In this document: positions 1 to 13,270 of the stretch, in pieces | Layout: every line of letters starts with the position of its first letter | Position numbering within the stretch: the first letter of the stretch is position 1 | Origin: Hydractinia symbiolongicarpus | Taxonomy: Eukaryota; Cnidaria; Hydrozoa; Anthoathecata; Hydractiniidae | NCBI RefSeq assembly: GCF_029227915.1 | Contig: NC_079878.1 | Span: 11,656,001 to 11,720,000 of the forward strand | Length of the DNA stretch: 64,000 nucleotides | Direction: 5' to 3' | The notes under the pieces: generated by a model | What the model was told of the DNA's origin: nothing | Databases searched by the model: none | Seen by the model: only the letters and a program-made list of their open reading frames with translations | Made by a program: the position numbers and the translations under genes

Positions 1-1260
1 GATAGCCTAAATACTGAAATACTTAAATGCTAATATGTATTTATTGCTGAATTAATTAACAATGAACTACTTCCTTCATTTAAATGGAGCTCGTTCAAAA
101 GTTATTATATACGAATCGTCAAGTTTATACATAACAAGATTTGTATTCTGAAATTTCCAGAATTTCCTGATCAGTTTCAAAAATATCCAGTTAAAGTTTT
201 AACTGTTATTTTAGAGTACTTCATATAGCTATGTAAAAATTTTATTTTATTTTTTATTTATTAGATTGTATTTTAACATTGCAGGTTAGTTACAATAATA
301 ATTGAGAATTGGGATACTCGGTGATTTGTTTACCCCATAATTCTCCCTTTTCAAGGTCCGCTTCAAATTTCAATATCTTTCAGGCTATTGACGGAAATCT
401 TCAAGCCGCAGGGCTTCTTGTTATAACTTAATTTATTTATTTTAACTAAGTTTATAAATTAAAATAATAAAACTATTTGGAGAAATAATTTAATTTATTA
501 AATTTATTTTAATCAATAATGAGTTTATCGATTAAACAACCCCCGGGTTTTTTAAAATTGCAAAAAGATCAAAGGAATATCGGCAAGCCTGCCGAACACA
601 CAGACAGACGACTGCTATTACTATAGAGATAGTCAGTGGACCGTGTATAAATTCACGGTGTCGAATGTCCTTTATTACACGGGTCTGGCGTGTCTCGCAA
701 CTTACTGTGCCATATTACTAAGACTTTTAATCTTTGTATTATAACTGAGCGTGGGAATGGGATGGGCTAGCCATGCTTATAGAAATCAGGTATTACTTTA
801 TGTTATTAAAATGTCTAGATCTCGTATGATGTGTTACATAAATTGACAACATTTTCATCAATATTGTTATCAAAATTGTCAAAAGAGGAAGAACTTTTTT
901 GTATTTTCACTATATTTTTCAAATATTTATGAAAACTAAAAGTAAAATGACCTTAAAATGCTTAAAAATGAGCAATTTAGGGTAATATAAAATTCTGGAA
1001 AGTAAAGCTGACTAGGTCGTGGTAAGTAAATCTTTGAAATTTTCTTTAGCGCATTGGATTCAACCATGGTTGGTGCTAATGCGTCAATAAATATGACGTC
1101 ATATTTTTTTATCAGGTGATACTTCAGTTCCGGTTGTGCATTGTATGGTGATATCTCGTTGGTACGTGTTGGTAGAAAGGTATGTTGCAAGAAAATACAT
1201 GCGACTCGCCCTCGTAGTATGTCGCAAAGAGGTAGTATCCTTGCCTTATTTACTACTTAT
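1..1260. other. Intergenic, no gene recognised
   Basis: AT-rich DNA with no ORF that looks coding. A short GC-richer block at about 541-640 ends in a stretch (CAGACAGACGACTGCTATT, then ACTATAGAGATA) that is also found, slightly diverged, at about 32190-32226. I read it as a dispersed-repeat end. Confidence 0.5.
541..640 (+). repeat. Dispersed repeat end (copy 1)
   Basis: It shares with 32160-32228 a tail of the form GACAGACGRCKGCTATTAYTA followed by TAGAGATA, preceded by CG-rich sequence. The family is not recognised. Only two copies lie in the window, so the borders are approximate. Confidence 0.35.
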
Positions 1261-1270
1261 GCTTGGCAGA

Positions 1271-1345
1271 TAGCATCGGATGGATAGCGCAGTCGGAATA
1301 GCAATAATCCAGCAAGCGAGAGGTTGTGGGTTTACCACTTGGTCT
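1271..1345 (+). repeat. tRNA-derived SINE-like segment
   Basis: The sequence TGGATAGCGCAGTCGG at 1281-1296 resembles a Pol III A box with flank. GTGGGTTTACCAC at 1326-1338 resembles a B box, with spacing like that of a tRNA gene. No clean cloverleaf acceptor stem is visible, so this is more likely a SINE head or tRNA relic than a functional tRNA. Confidence 0.35.
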
Positions 1346-1384
1346 ATTATCTTTGCGGCACTTGCAACATTGTCCCTATAATTC

Positions 1385-4300
1385 GATAAATAGTATTGAT
1401 AACTTACCACCTTGTTAAAAGGTGGTAAATTTCTACAACAAGTTGAACCAAGTTTGTGGCATTAATATTTAATGCACGTTGAAGATTGTAAGTAATTTGC
1501 ATAAGGAGTTTTTATTTCATATTTACGTGACAGGATATAGATTCCTGAATAATGTGTTAGCTTAATCACGAAGTATAGATTTTAATTTCACTATCTTTAT
1601 CTAAGAAATTCGTCCTTGTAAAAATGGCAACTTTATTCGGTTTATTTTTTTACTTTATACGAAAGAATATTACTGATATCTTTTTGCAATAAAATACATT
1701 TACAGATTCCTTAGTGAGTTTTGTAATATAGGTTTTTCTTTTTTTCAAGTTGGAATAATATTGGAAAGATGTGAGATGGAAAACATGATGGATACATTGT
1801 TTGTCTTCCTCTCTCTTATACACATATCTGCTTCCGTCTTAACGTTTTATAAAGTTGCTGAGAACACAAAAATTAATGCCACGTATCATTCCAATGTCAT
1901 TAAAGTTTTACTTGTAAATCGATCCGAGGAATGTTTGGCGAATGTATGCTCAATCCGGCTTGCAAGGAGTTTTCATTTCGTTCCATCAAAGGTAGCTGTG
2001 TGTTTTACAATATTCATCGTTGCTCATCAAATTTAATACCATTCACAGGAGTGACTTCGATCAAATGCAAGCGACAGAAGGATTGTATAATTTCAAGCTG
2101 AAGCACAAGTCTGGTTCGGAAGCTGGTTACGTATGTGGTTTTGATGGTCGGAGATTTACGTTGTGGTCGATGCTATCCTTCAACTTTGCGAAGTGTTTAA
2201 TGTTGGTAGGAAGCCAGTGTCTGCAACTAGAAAGCAGCATGGTGAAGCTTGGTTATCCCCCTAGTTGCAGTAACTTTAATTTAATTCCAGTTAGGGAATA
2301 TTTCATGGTAAAAATTATACAATCAGGATTGTATTTGGGTTCTTCTAGTATTAAACCTGTTGACAAAGTAGAGCTCGTTGTTACAAAACCTTGCAACCCA
2401 GCGGATGATAAAGTCTTGTTCTTGTTATTCCCGTTTAGTAAAAAAAAACGATAGATGAACACGTTACGTGATTATGTTTCCTTTCCAAATTTTGCGAGTG
2501 TTCTTTTCTGTCTTTTTCTCATTTTTGGGTAAAGAAACTTTTGCAATTAAGGAAATCTTGCTGCACTTAATTTTACACGAATTAAGAAAAACTTCGAGAA
2601 AGAATATTTATTGGTCCGATTTCCAGGGTAACTAAAAACAGTTACTTTCTACTCGCATCCATAATCGAAAAAAAATTATTCTTTTGCTGAATGCTAATTA
2701 TGATAAGGAGAAAATCTTCTCTCAAAAAATATGTTAGTCATGGAATTAGCCCTATGCTCGTGGTTTGGCATTATGTCAGTGAAAAGGCAAACGCGTTATT
2801 TGATTCTGTGAGTTGAAGAAAATCGTCCACTTCGTTTCAAAATAGCGCAAGTCTGAACAATGTCCTAGTGACTGATCCCAAAAAAATTATGTATATGGTT
2901 TATCTTCTGTTTATGATAAAATGTTTTCTGTATATTTGAATTGTTATCGGATGTTAGTAGTTGTCATTATTTCAGTTTGAATTCGGTATGTAAATTTATT
3001 TGAAAGAAATAATATTATTAATTGTGAACAAAAATTCCTGGAGCTAGACGATTTTCCCCAGTAGAAAAATACATAGGCAAGGCATGCTTTCAAATAAACT
3101 GTGAAATCCTGGAATTATGAAGTGAAGACCTTGAAAACCAAGGAATATGGGAGAAACATTGTTTATCCCGAAGTTTTAAAATTAAAATCTTAATTATTAT
3201 GATATGGAACATAACCAAAATACTCCATCATACAAATTAATAAAAATTGCCTTAAAACACGAACGAAGCAAGTAGTTTAATATTCCATTAGTTAGGAAAT
3301 TAAAATATAAGCATTTGAGTGTCTTAATTTTTATGTTTGGAACTTGAGCTTAACTTTTGCCACTGCAGTTGCTTCTTGAAGTTTTTTATCGTTCCTAGGC
3401 AGTTTCTTTTTAGTCGTTTTCTGCTCGTTTTCTGCTCGTTTTCCGTTTGAGTAATTTGGAAAAAACTTTCTCTATCAAGATTTGTTAGAAATGCTGATGG
3501 TGACCGTTTTGTTCATGGCTGACGTGAAAAAAAAAACATTTGTAAAATTACACAAGAATACAATTTTAACACAAGTTGAATTAACACAAGATTATTATTT
3601 AATATTTAATGTTAGTACTAATATGAAAGAGGTATGTACACTTAAGAGACAAAAGCAATCACTCCGACAAAAATAAGAAATAATTATCAGAAATCAAACA
3701 ACATATAACAACATGTTTAGCCGAGCACATTAAATAATGAGAAAAATCAAAGAGTTAAAAAATCTAACTACAGCAGCTTTTACTGTAAATGACGAATTCA
3801 GCGCCCGGTGCGCTTATTTAAAAATTTCATCTTGACAGGAGGCTGTTAATTTTGCATCGGAGTTTATTAACTTTCTTCAGAAAAGCAAATTTTTTAAACT
3901 TCATTCTCATAATTTTTTAAGAATAAAAAATAGAAATACAAACAAGAATAGTTGGAAGTAAAACGGAAAGTTAAACTTGTAGCTTCTGTCAAATTTAAGG
4001 CCTTTACCCAGGACAAAAGAATTGCAAAGAATGATGTGGGTAGGGGGGGCGTTTATTAGAGCATGGCACTTATTTTCAAATTTTTTCCCAACTCTGAAGT
4101 GCCTATTTGGCAGGGGTGGCTATTGGACGCTTAATCCGTCATTTACGGTAGTCATGTTTGCGCTTTCTCAGCCCCATTTCACGAGAATCTAAAATGCAAC
4201 AGCTCTTGTAAAAATAAAAGTATAATTTTGGAATTCATAATGTGGTGTTTTTAGACTAGCTTGGTGAAGTAAGCATGAGAAATAATTTTTATTGGCTATA

Positions 4301-4960
4301 TTTTTCGAGTTTCAGAAGATAACCATTTTACAAGAGGGCAATTCTTTTGAAGAAAACTGTATGTCCAGGCGTTAACGAATAGGTAAACTAGCTATAGGCA
4401 AAAAATTCTTTTAACTTTATGTACAGGCTAAGAAAATTGAACAGAAATGGACCAGGTATGCCACTTTTTATATATATAACACATTATTAAAAGATTTAAT
4501 CTCGGAACGATTATGGTGCTGCCCAAGACTAGAATACAAAATACAGTTTGGGCTGTGTACGACATATTGTATCTTGTGTATACATTTTAAATCCTACACA
4601 AAAATGCTGTACCATTGTGTCATATCATGGAGGTACGTCATATACCACAAAATAAATGTTGAACTATATCATCTGGAACTTGTCAATCCAACATACAGAA
4701 AAAGACAAAAAAGAAAAGGAAACGGAGGTTTTAATATTTCAAGTTGAAAACGGTTTATAAAACCACTATTAAGGAAATAAGTACCATGGAGGAAATTTTA
4801 TGTCTTGTATGCTTTTGTTTTTATTTTGTTCTTCTTATTTTCATTGCTTTTTATAACGCATTTAGTGAGCATGATATAAAATATTTAAAAATATTATGTC
4901 GGGTGTTTGGCTTTATATTGCAGACATCGTAAAGGTTACAGATATTATTGCCGGAGGAAA
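1385..4960 (+). repeat. Duplicated segment, copy 1 (PAN-gene unit)
   Basis: This stretch matches two later regions in the same orientation. Its 5' part (about 1385-2900) matches about 21240-22640. Its part from about 2390 to 4960 matches about 18240-20960. Shared landmarks are the sequence around the ATAAATAGTATTGATAACT start, the PAN-like coding region, the downstream GATTATGTTTYCTTTCC block, and the block near 4640-4860 that recurs near 20700-20930. Apart from the decayed gene at 1776-2454, I see no gene in 2460-4960. Short ORFs here are not kept open in the paralogous segment. Confidence 0.7.
1776..2454 (+). pseudogene. Frameshifted secreted PAN/apple-like protein copy
   Basis: This is a paralogue of the intact gene at 21521-22207. 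It starts with a signal-peptide-like segment after ATG 1776 (hydrophobic run, then SASVLTFYKVAE, shared with the paralogue). Against that paralogue, about one T is missing near 1934-1936, in the codon after the SEEC motif. A further ~4 nt are missing near 2052, so the PAN Cys region is read in the wrong frame while its codons persist in another frame. The second half (from about 2065) is open again and keeps KLKHKSGSE, the CLML and CSNFNLIPV motifs and the GSSS motif, and ends in a Lys-rich tail. The cysteine at the paralogue's LCLGSS is Tyr here. I call it a pseudogene; assembly error cannot be excluded. Confidence 0.7.
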
Positions 4961-4981
4961 CAATTGCAAAATTTAAATAAT

Positions 4982-5015
4982 ATATATAGATAGCTAGCTA
5001 GCTAGCTTGCTAGTT
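4982..5015. repeat. TAGC-rich simple repeat
   Basis: A run of tagatagctagctagctagc followed by tgctagttagttgg forms a short, slightly degenerate tetranucleotide microsatellite. Confidence 0.7.
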
Positions 5016-6257
5016 AGTTGGCCGTTTTGTCAGCACTTTTGAATTTCTTACACATCTTAAAAAACTTTTGGGTTTTAGATTAATCAAAACTACTGAGAAG
5101 CTACCTAACTATTAACTACACATTTTCTGGTATATATCTAGCTAGTTTAATAGATTATAATGGTGAGTAATTTTTTTACTATTTCTAACTATAAGATGGA
5201 CAAAATATATAATTTCACATCTGAGCAAAATGTAGCCTAGATTAGCCGGCTAGCATTGCTTTTTTTAACTTTATCTGACTAAGCTAGATATCAAAACTAT
5301 AACAAGTCTTACCAGATATGTCTCGGATTTAACTACACGATTTCTAACACATAACTTTGTTGGTTAGACTTTATTACATTCACCAGTGGAGTGCTTTTAA
5401 GTGATAAATTGGACCAAAAACGTTCTAACAAGCTAGCTCACTTGCTAGCTGAAGAATGCAATTGGTTCCTTAAAACCAACAACCCTTCGCGTTCAAGCCC
5501 TTGCCTGTCTCTACTTATTCATCATCAGGCGATTGTAAAGATTCCACCCTGTGCGGCACTGTCAGAAAACTTATTAACACTTAATGTACGTATGACTGGG
5601 CAACGAAAATATGAATGATAACAGCCTAGCTTTTCACATATAATTTAACCGGATTATAACGCCCTATAACAAGAAGTCACTTAGGCAGAAAGTTTTACAG
5701 GGCGAAAAAAAGAATGTTTATATAGTTCCTGCTTCCTGTATTAATTTTTCTCCTGAAAACAAAATAAACTTTATTTACAATACCTTCCGGTTTCTACATA
5801 GCTCAGAAGTCTTAAAATGTCTTAAAATTTCCTGTAACCGATTGTAGGGCAAAATACACAAAATCACAAAATCGGGAAAATTACCAAACTTTACAGAATG
5901 TTTCTCTATGATGAATAAACATATGTTTTAAGTTGCATAAACTCGTTGGATATTGTTACATGATACCGCTTACAAGGTTATCATAGAAGTTCAAAGTGTT
6001 ATTATAAGTAATACCTAATATCTAGAATTCTGGGAGATATCAAACCGAAAAATTACGCAGGCAGTGGCCCAATAAATAGGCATTAAAATTCAAGGAAAAT
6101 CTATTCCCCATAGCAACAAGGACTTATGAAAAACCTCAACAGAAAAGTTAACAGTGATAGAAAAAGAGAATATAGGCGATAAAATAAGTTAAAACAGCTT
6201 TTAAATGCTCATTTTTGTATATTCAACCAACACCTGATAAAATTTACAACATTTCAT
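5016..6257. other. Intergenic, no gene recognised
   Basis: AT-rich sequence without a convincing ORF. A 75-codon plus-strand frame at 5391-5618 has no recognisable motif, signal peptide or splice context. The stretch just left of 6258 should contain the 3' UTR of the minus-strand Cys-rich gene; I could not find a clear AATAAA in the expected orientation. Confidence 0.5.
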
Positions 6258-7028
6258 TTAGTATGGCTTGTATGGTTGAAGTTTGTTGTAGTAACATCGG
6301 TAGCTACTTTTTCGGTAGATAGATTTTCCACAATAGCCATACAATTTTTTGCTGTAACATCGACGTCGGTGACAGAAATGTGTTCGCTTGTGACAAACTC
6401 CATAACCACAGATTCTATACCATTTTTTCAAATAGCATCGACGTCTCCAACAGAATTGAGTGTGTTTATTGCAAACACCATATCCACAGATTTTGTACCA
6501 TCTCTTGGCGTAGCATTTACGTCTCCAACAGAATTGAGTATGTTTGTTGCATACTTTATATCCACAGATTCTGTACCATCTCTTTGAGTAGCATCTTCTC
6601 TTCCAGCAAAACTGAGTACGTCTGTTACAAACACCGTAGCCACAGATACGGTAATACTTCTTTGCATAGACACGTCTTCGGAAACAGAAATTACTCCTGA
6701 TGTTGTAGATGTATTTTCCGCAATATCGATAGTATTTTCTGCTGTAAAGTTTGTTTCGGTAGCAATAGTGGGTTGCAGAACTATAGCGTCTATAAGGTCC
6801 ACCTAAAATATAAAATGATGTAAAATGATGAGATATATAAATAAAGTTTGATTGTGAAATCAATCTTTGAAAGGCAGCTTGTACTAAACTGTACTCAAAG
6901 TACTTACAGCTTCTGTAGTATGTAGGATCTTCAAGATCAGTGGATTCATTTGTGCTATCCTGTTCTACTTCTTTGGCAAGCGCAAAAGCGCAAATGCCAA
7001 TCAATGCAAGAGCGATATAAAGCTTCAT
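6258..7028 (-). CDS. Secreted cationic Cys-rich protein, six 26-residue repeats
   Basis: Two coding exons, join(6258..6802, 6908..7028) on the minus strand, give 221 aa. The donor is T|GTAAGTA and the acceptor TTTTAG|GT. An acceptor (TTTATTTAG) lies directly before ATG 7028 and a donor (AAAG|GTAGGTA) at about 7147, so there is probably a 5' UTR intron. Residues 1-18 form a signal peptide. Residues 19-40 are acidic. The rest is strongly basic and consists of six tandem 26-residue units. The four inner units have Cys spacing C-x4-C-x6-C-x4-C and a Y-x-I-C-G-Y core. The first and last units keep only two of the four Cys. The protein ends with a Tyr/Lys/Pro tail. A signal, acidic segment and cationic repeats resemble the prepro layout of antimicrobial or structural secreted peptides, but I recognise no family and assign no function. 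The paralogue at 13456 is on the opposite strand. Confidence 0.85.
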   Translation of the reverse strand: MKLYIALALIGICAFALAKEVEQDSTNESTDLEDPTYYRSCKYFEYSLVQAAFQRLISQSNFIYISHHFTSFYILGGPYRRYSSATHYCYRNKLYSRKYYRYCGKYIYNIRSNFCFRRRVYAKKYYRICGYGVCNRRTQFCWKRRCYSKRWYRICGYKVCNKHTQFCWRRKCYAKRWYKICGYGVCNKHTQFCWRRRCYLKKWYRICGYGVCHKRTHFCHRRRCYSKKLYGYCGKSIYRKSSYRCYYNKLQPYKPY

Positions 7029-9550
7029 TCTAAATAAAAGTTGCATATAGTGTGGGAGTAAGATAATTAAAAGTGTTTTGCGTGGTGCAAAGACATAACA
7101 GTAACGTAAATGACCTAAACCACGGCCAAAGATAGTCTTGTACCTACCTTTCCTGCAATTGGTTGTGTAAATGGAACTGCGAGTTGGAATAATAAAATGA
7201 ATTTCGCGAGTCTTTTATACAATATTTTTTAAGGTTCATTAATTTTATTAACGTTTTACGAGAGAAATTATCTGCTAAATTAGCAAAAGCACGCGGTGTC
7301 TTTCGAATCAGTTAAAACACTACTGCAATTTAATTTATTTTGACGTGCTTTAAACAGACAATGATTACACATCCATATTTCGCAATTTTGTAATTTATAG
7401 TTAAATGATAATAAATATATATGTTATTTATTCATTGATGAGACATTACTTATTTGTCCAACAAAGAACACTGTCTCAATAATGTTCCAACTATTAAATT
7501 GATCATTTGGCGCGTTGTGGATATCAATAGTGTAATGATGGTAATAAATTCAGCAAAACATTCCTTAACGTGGAAGCTTAAAAGTCCTTATGTCAGTGCT
7601 TTTGTTAGGAGATCAAAGAAAGTGAGAGTCTTATTACACCTTCTTTAGAAGATCCGTGTTTTTTTACAGAGAAATTTGTGTGGACTTTAAGTCATTCTTA
7701 GAATGCGAAAGATTTACTAGTTTAAATTTAATAGTTATTTAAAAAATCAACTGGGTTTGGAACTGTGCAGCTAGTAGTGCAAGACCTGCACAATATTTTT
7801 CTTCAAACTACTCAGTCTGAAAGAATTCCTTTGTGTTCAACCTTCAATCTAAATTATTGATTCGAAATAATATACATTTGGTATAGTAAAATTATTGCAA
7901 AGTAAATCCTTTTTCTGATTAAGGTGCAAAATATCAACCTAAATGTTTCAACACAGACATGACTAGCGAGAATATTGTTACAAAATTAATTTGAGTGACA
8001 CAATCCTATCAACACGAAAAAAGCGGGGGAAGGAAATTAGAAGAACGTGTGGGCATATTAATAGATATTAGTGGTTTACTCTATCCCTATTAAATGTTAA
8101 TGACAATTTTATTGCTTGACAAAACAAGGAAGTGTTATTAAATTTTACAAATAATTTGGAAAACTCTTAGGGTTGCAGAAAACATCTAAGAAGAAAGGTC
8201 ATACAAAACAAGTAAAGCAGAATAGCGGTGCTTAATTTCATCGCCATGATAGGAATTTTAGAAGGGAGATAAGTGACATGCATAAGTAGAATGTTCTGCT
8301 TCTTCACCAAGAAGTTTAGATACATGAAAATCTTAATCAAACAAGAAGTACGTCATAATTCGTGTTACTTATATCGTCACCTTATTTAAAAAATGGAAAA
8401 AAGATATATAAATATAAAAATAATGTTTATTAATAGGGCGTTGTTGTTATTTGAGGGCCATAATCCAGGGGTAACAAATGACAACAACACCCAAGTAGAT
8501 GAACATTATTACAATTGTTACTAATATTAAAACATGTTAAATCTATCGATTAATTTTATTATTTTTAAACTTTACAAGCTCTTTCTATCATGCTTTACAA
8601 ACTCAGTTTAATATCAGGGCTGGAAAGAAAAACTATTAAAAATAATGGTATAATATTCGAAAAGAGGCATTTGGCATGACTGATGCAACAAACACGAAAT
8701 TTTGTTTAGTTTTAAATCATAGTCGTAACATTCGTATGGACAATTCGATTGTTGACAGGTTTTGTTGAGACGCATCTCTTTTCTGCTCTTTTGAGCTGGA
8801 AGAAATATAGTTTGACAATGTTTTTTCCTTTTTATGCGTTTCGACACCAGCTTGGTACAATTTTGTTACGGTCGACGCCTTTACGCAATAATTCGTATAG
8901 ACTTGAGTTAGGCTAGGTTTAGATAAAACGGTTTTCGTCATCATTCCTGATATCTTCGTTTGTATACTAAATGTTGTCTTTAGCAAATCATTTGTAGGCT
9001 TTTGCAATAGATTTAAGTAAATAAAGGTAAAGTTCAAAAGCTCTGACCGGACTTAAAGGTGAGCCTCCAGTTGTACATTCGCAAATCATTGTAATCTTGA
9101 CTGTTTTACTCATGACCACTTTCTGTCAGCCGTGCATTATAACATATCTTTGATTTTCAGAATCAAATCTCACAAAAAATGACTCTTCTTTAATTTTTTC
9201 GAATTGTCTCTTTCTCGTCTGTCTAAATAAAAACATCCCTAAATATAATGAAGTCTTATAATTTGGTTGGTTAATTGACAGGATCATCAAAATAAGTGTT
9301 CTACAAAGGCATATCTGGTTGCTGTATAAAAGCTTTTTTAAGTAGGCTTTTTATTGTTGTTTTGCAGCAAAGTTTACATTTTGTAGTGAACATTTGATAA
9401 AACTATCATTTAGCAATAATGTTGATCTTTCCAGAGTATTATGGTTAAAGTATGGTAGGACCGATAGCAGCTCCAATGCCTGGTAATGCTCTTGGGTTCT
9501 GCATGCTATTTTTTCTCCATCTCCACTTCAGCATACAGCTTTCGCAGCAC
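7029..9550. other. Intergenic, no gene recognised
   Basis: It contains the probable promoter and 5' UTR exon of the minus-strand Cys-rich gene (exon ending at about 7148). The rest is AT-rich with no supported gene. Overlapping short minus-strand ORFs at 8614-9037 show no domain and no splice support. Confidence 0.5.
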
Positions 9551-10850
9551 TTCGTTCAAACTTCTCAGGTGTAATAATGGAAAAATATTCAGGTATCAGG
9601 ATTCGGAGTATATATTTTTAAGCTCGGAGAAAAAGGACATTTTCGCGGACGAATATGTGTAAAATGTTTTGCGGGTATAAAATTCCGCGAAGACGTAATT
9701 TAAATATTTTTAATATTTGTGAAAGCAATGCACTTTTATGATCCTTTATTATGATCTCGGCGACAACGTTTCATTTTTCTCAATAAATGAATAAAATTAT
9801 GCTCTTTTTCTTCAAAGACAATCTTATAAATTATTAGCATAGTCGGAATCTTTTTTGGTTATTAATTTCGCGAATATTATCTTGAGTAATATTCTGCGGC
9901 TATAAATTTCGTAAGTTTGGTCCAAATCACGAAAAGCACGAAATATAACAGAAAAGAAACCTTAATATAAGAGACATTTTAGGCACGAAGAAGCCAACTT
10001 AGCGCAAGTCTAACTACAAACTTGTTTTATTGCTAAAAAAGCAGCCAAATAACCCGATGCATATTATAAAAGAAAAAAAATTAGACAACGGTATTCATAA
10101 ATCAAGCCGCCATAATATATTGGCCTCGTTAAAATTTGTAGTACTAATGTTAAATAATTCTTGAAATAGCCCATCGACTCCATATTTTAGCTCCTTTTAA
10201 TTCCTAATGGGCAATTTAGGGCCTTCGAATGCTTCGTCTGCAGTTTCTAAACCTATTGTTCAATGGATATAAAACTTATCACAAGTATTGCCCAGATGAT
10301 CTTAACCCTATTATGCCGGGGTTCGGGTGATGAGTGTAGTACTAACAAAAAGATACTAAAGGATTTCATTTAATTTAAAAAATTGGTTTCTCCAAAATTG
10401 AATCTAAATTAAAGGTGAGAAGCAGTAACAAAATATCAAGGTGTATAACTTATAAATTTATTTAGAAATTTCTTAAACTTGTAGGAATTATTTGCGATAG
10501 AAAGGAGGCCCTTCTACTAGCATACCAAAGCTGAATGAGTTAAAAAAGGCAATAAGGTATATTTTCTGATGTCTTATTTTGAAGTCTGAGTACCTTTCCT
10601 TCTGCAAATTAATTAAATTGCATCGGTGCTATTACAATTCCATGTCAAAAGTAGTTTAGTTTTTATAGCTAATAAATGCATGTTTAAATTACTTTACAAG
10701 TACTTTCTTTCCTAGCAGTCAGTACGTGCCAAACAGCAACAAATTCGACATTTTCACTTCCTTTTTTATTCCTTTAACTTCTTTCTTCCCTATTCTGCAA
10801 ACATATTGTTTAGAGATTACACCATTATAAAAAAATTCAAAGTAAAATAA
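9551..10850. other. Repeat-like noncoding stretch with CGCGAA-type motifs
   Basis: Several short motifs such as TTCGCGGACGAATA, AAATTCCGCGAAGA and TTAATTTCGCGAATATTA are scattered through about 9630-9950. They look like degenerate copies of a dispersed repeat. No coding potential is evident. Confidence 0.35.
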
Positions 10851-10972
10851 TAAATTAACTGAGATATTGCTTTATGTAATGCGAACAACAAAACAGGAAA
10901 AAAAGTTTTTTGTCGACTATAAATTTGAAATGGTCTTCAAAATGTAATAAAATAATACAAGCCAAATAATAC

Positions 10973-11345
10973 ATGTGCGAACACATGGCCGTTTCTGCCT
11001 TGACTGGAAAATCCGTCAAATCTATTAACCTTAGTGCGGTTTTGGAGCATGTTGTTTTCTGTAAAAATAGACCATCTTTAGATAATTTTTCTATTATCTC
11101 CTCCGCATCTAATAATTTTAATTTGGAATTGAAGGAAAGCTTGTTAATCCGTAGGGATAAGCCAATTCTTAATAGAAATATTGCATCAATGCCATTATTT
11201 CTATTTTCAGATAATTGACTTGCCCCTACGGAATATTTGATCGTACGATGATATATCGTACGATATTTTGTATATAGTGTTGAATTTGTCAATTGTAAAT
11301 AGCTATACTTGAAAATGGCCGTCGTACGGCCGAAACGTCGTTAAA
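10973..11345 (+). mobile_element. Penelope-like element 3' fragment
   Basis: An open frame at 10973-11218 has the motif order SALTGKS, VLEHVVFC, SLDNFSI, LELKESLLIRRDKP and LNRNIASMPLFLF. From family knowledge, this order is typical of the C-terminal tail of Penelope-like/GIY-YIG reverse transcriptases common in cnidarian genomes. It is followed at 11305-11345 by a palindromic GTCGTACGGCC and GAAACGTCG, which fits an element 3' end. The catalytic RT part is absent, so the copy is 5' truncated. An opposing minus-strand ORF at 10855-11292 is its shadow. Confidence 0.7.
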
Positions 11346-13270
11346 GAGTTGTGTTCGTTTTTAGTTCCAAAATACAAGCCACATTAAAAAAAGTGTCCCA
11401 AAAGCTGAGGGACAATTTTATTAATCATATATTCATGCTTCATGACACAAGCAGAATGTATTTTTCAGACAACTTTCCTGTGACTACAGATGCAAATTCT
11501 GTTCCTCGTGAGGGTATATCAAGGGACGCATCAGTCCTAGTGACAAAATAATGATTTTTAATTAGTTTTGTAGATTATGGTTTAATGCCAATTTAATGGA
11601 GTCTTGCAAGAGTGACATTGAAAGCAATTATAAAACACAATGCTCGAAATGTTCTTTGTTTGCTATCAAAATTATCAAGTGTATAATGTTTCTGCCAAAA
11701 TTTGTAAAAATTGTTCATTGATTTTATGCCCCTACTGAGCGTGTTGAAAGTAAATTAAACAGCTGGCTTGACCATGAATTAGGACGAAAAAAAAATAATC
11801 ATATATCCTCAGCCAATTATCGCGCCATCTACCTCCTTTTTCATAACAATAAGATTCTTTAAGAAAAAAAAGTTTTAAAAGCTATGATTATTGGGCTATA
11901 AGGTCCACTGACAATGTAAAATAATACCAAATTACACCAGACCTATGTTTTTCCTGATCGTTTTAAATTTAAGAAAGTATGCCAGTTTTTTTAAGCTGCA
12001 CAGCTTGCATTCCTTTAACATTGTTAATTGTTTTTTTTACACTCTCACCACTTTTCTATCTCTTAATTTTGTTCTAATGTACGTTCTGCTACAATTGAAA
12101 CTTCATGTTAAATTCAAATCTATCCTAGTATTTTCGTGTTGTGGTGTAAATAAGAGACAGATGGTTTACCATCCCATTGATTAACAGAAAGAGCAGGTAT
12201 TCTGACAATAAAACTTACCAATGTTTCAACTATAGTAGAATCATTATTGAGTATCAGATTTATTCTTTCATATAGGTTGTACTCCTTTTCATGGCGCTAA
12301 ACCTATTGCATATTTTTTTTGCAATAATCATCAGTATTTATAGAACGAAGGCAACTTAACTCTATGCGGAGGAAATAGCTATAGACTACGCCCTTTGATA
12401 TTATCTAGACAATTACTCCATATAATCCTTCTCCCAAAATATTGTTTAAACCACTGCTTATATTAGAACTTCAGGCTTTTCATTTTTTCACAGAAAAATG
12501 ATCCATAACAGACTTCGTGTTTTTAGAAAGCAGTTGCTAAAAACCAAAAATCAGTTGTGCTTACCGCTCTAAATACAAGAAAAAAATAACAAAAATTCCA
12601 GGCTTAACATGTGAAAATACACCTCAGACGAACGCCAAAAATTTTTCGTGTTTTTACTCACTCTTTTAAATTCACTATTAACATGGAGGCATGACACAAG
12701 GTATTATAAATGGCCGTTTTCCTTACACCACAAAATAGGTGAATTAAACGTAGTAACACCGCTATTACTTTGTTTCAATTTGTCCAGGATTTATAACTAC
12801 AACTACATACTTTTGGTGTAATAATGACCGAGAGAATCTACTTATCACGTACTAAACAGAACAATATGTAAAAGCTCTCAAGTTTACTGCAACCAAACGT
12901 GGGAAGTGCACATGGTTTTTTTAATTGCGTTATGATGCCACGAATTTTTTTGGTCCCCAAAATAATAAGAGAAAAAAAGTATAGGTAATCAAAAACCTTA
13001 TTTCCATTTCGGTTAAATGTGTTCTCAGTTATTTAGCTAAGACAATGATAGTGATACAAGAGGAATACGGATAGTAAATACTGTAAAGACTTAATAGTCA
13101 TCAACGAATCACTTCCTTCGAAATATTCCAACGTCATTGTCCACTTGTTCTCTTCCTTAACAATGGGTATTAATGGGTTAAAGCACGTCTAGAAGTCCTC
13201 CGCGGTCTTGATAGCCATATTAAAGCACGTGGATATATAGTTAGTGGTAAATATTTCAATAAATTAATTA
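11346..13270. other. Intergenic, no gene recognised
   Basis: AT-rich DNA with a few short ORFs (for example 11945-12184) that have no motif. Nothing further is supported. Confidence 0.45.

Noticed and set aside
6276-6802. Other-frame and opposite-strand ORFs across the Cys-repeat exon (6276-6587 +, 6380-6700 +, 6428-6802 -)
   Set aside because: They are shadows of the tandem 78-bp repeat. Only the frame with the signal-peptide exon and conserved Cys pattern joins in phase.
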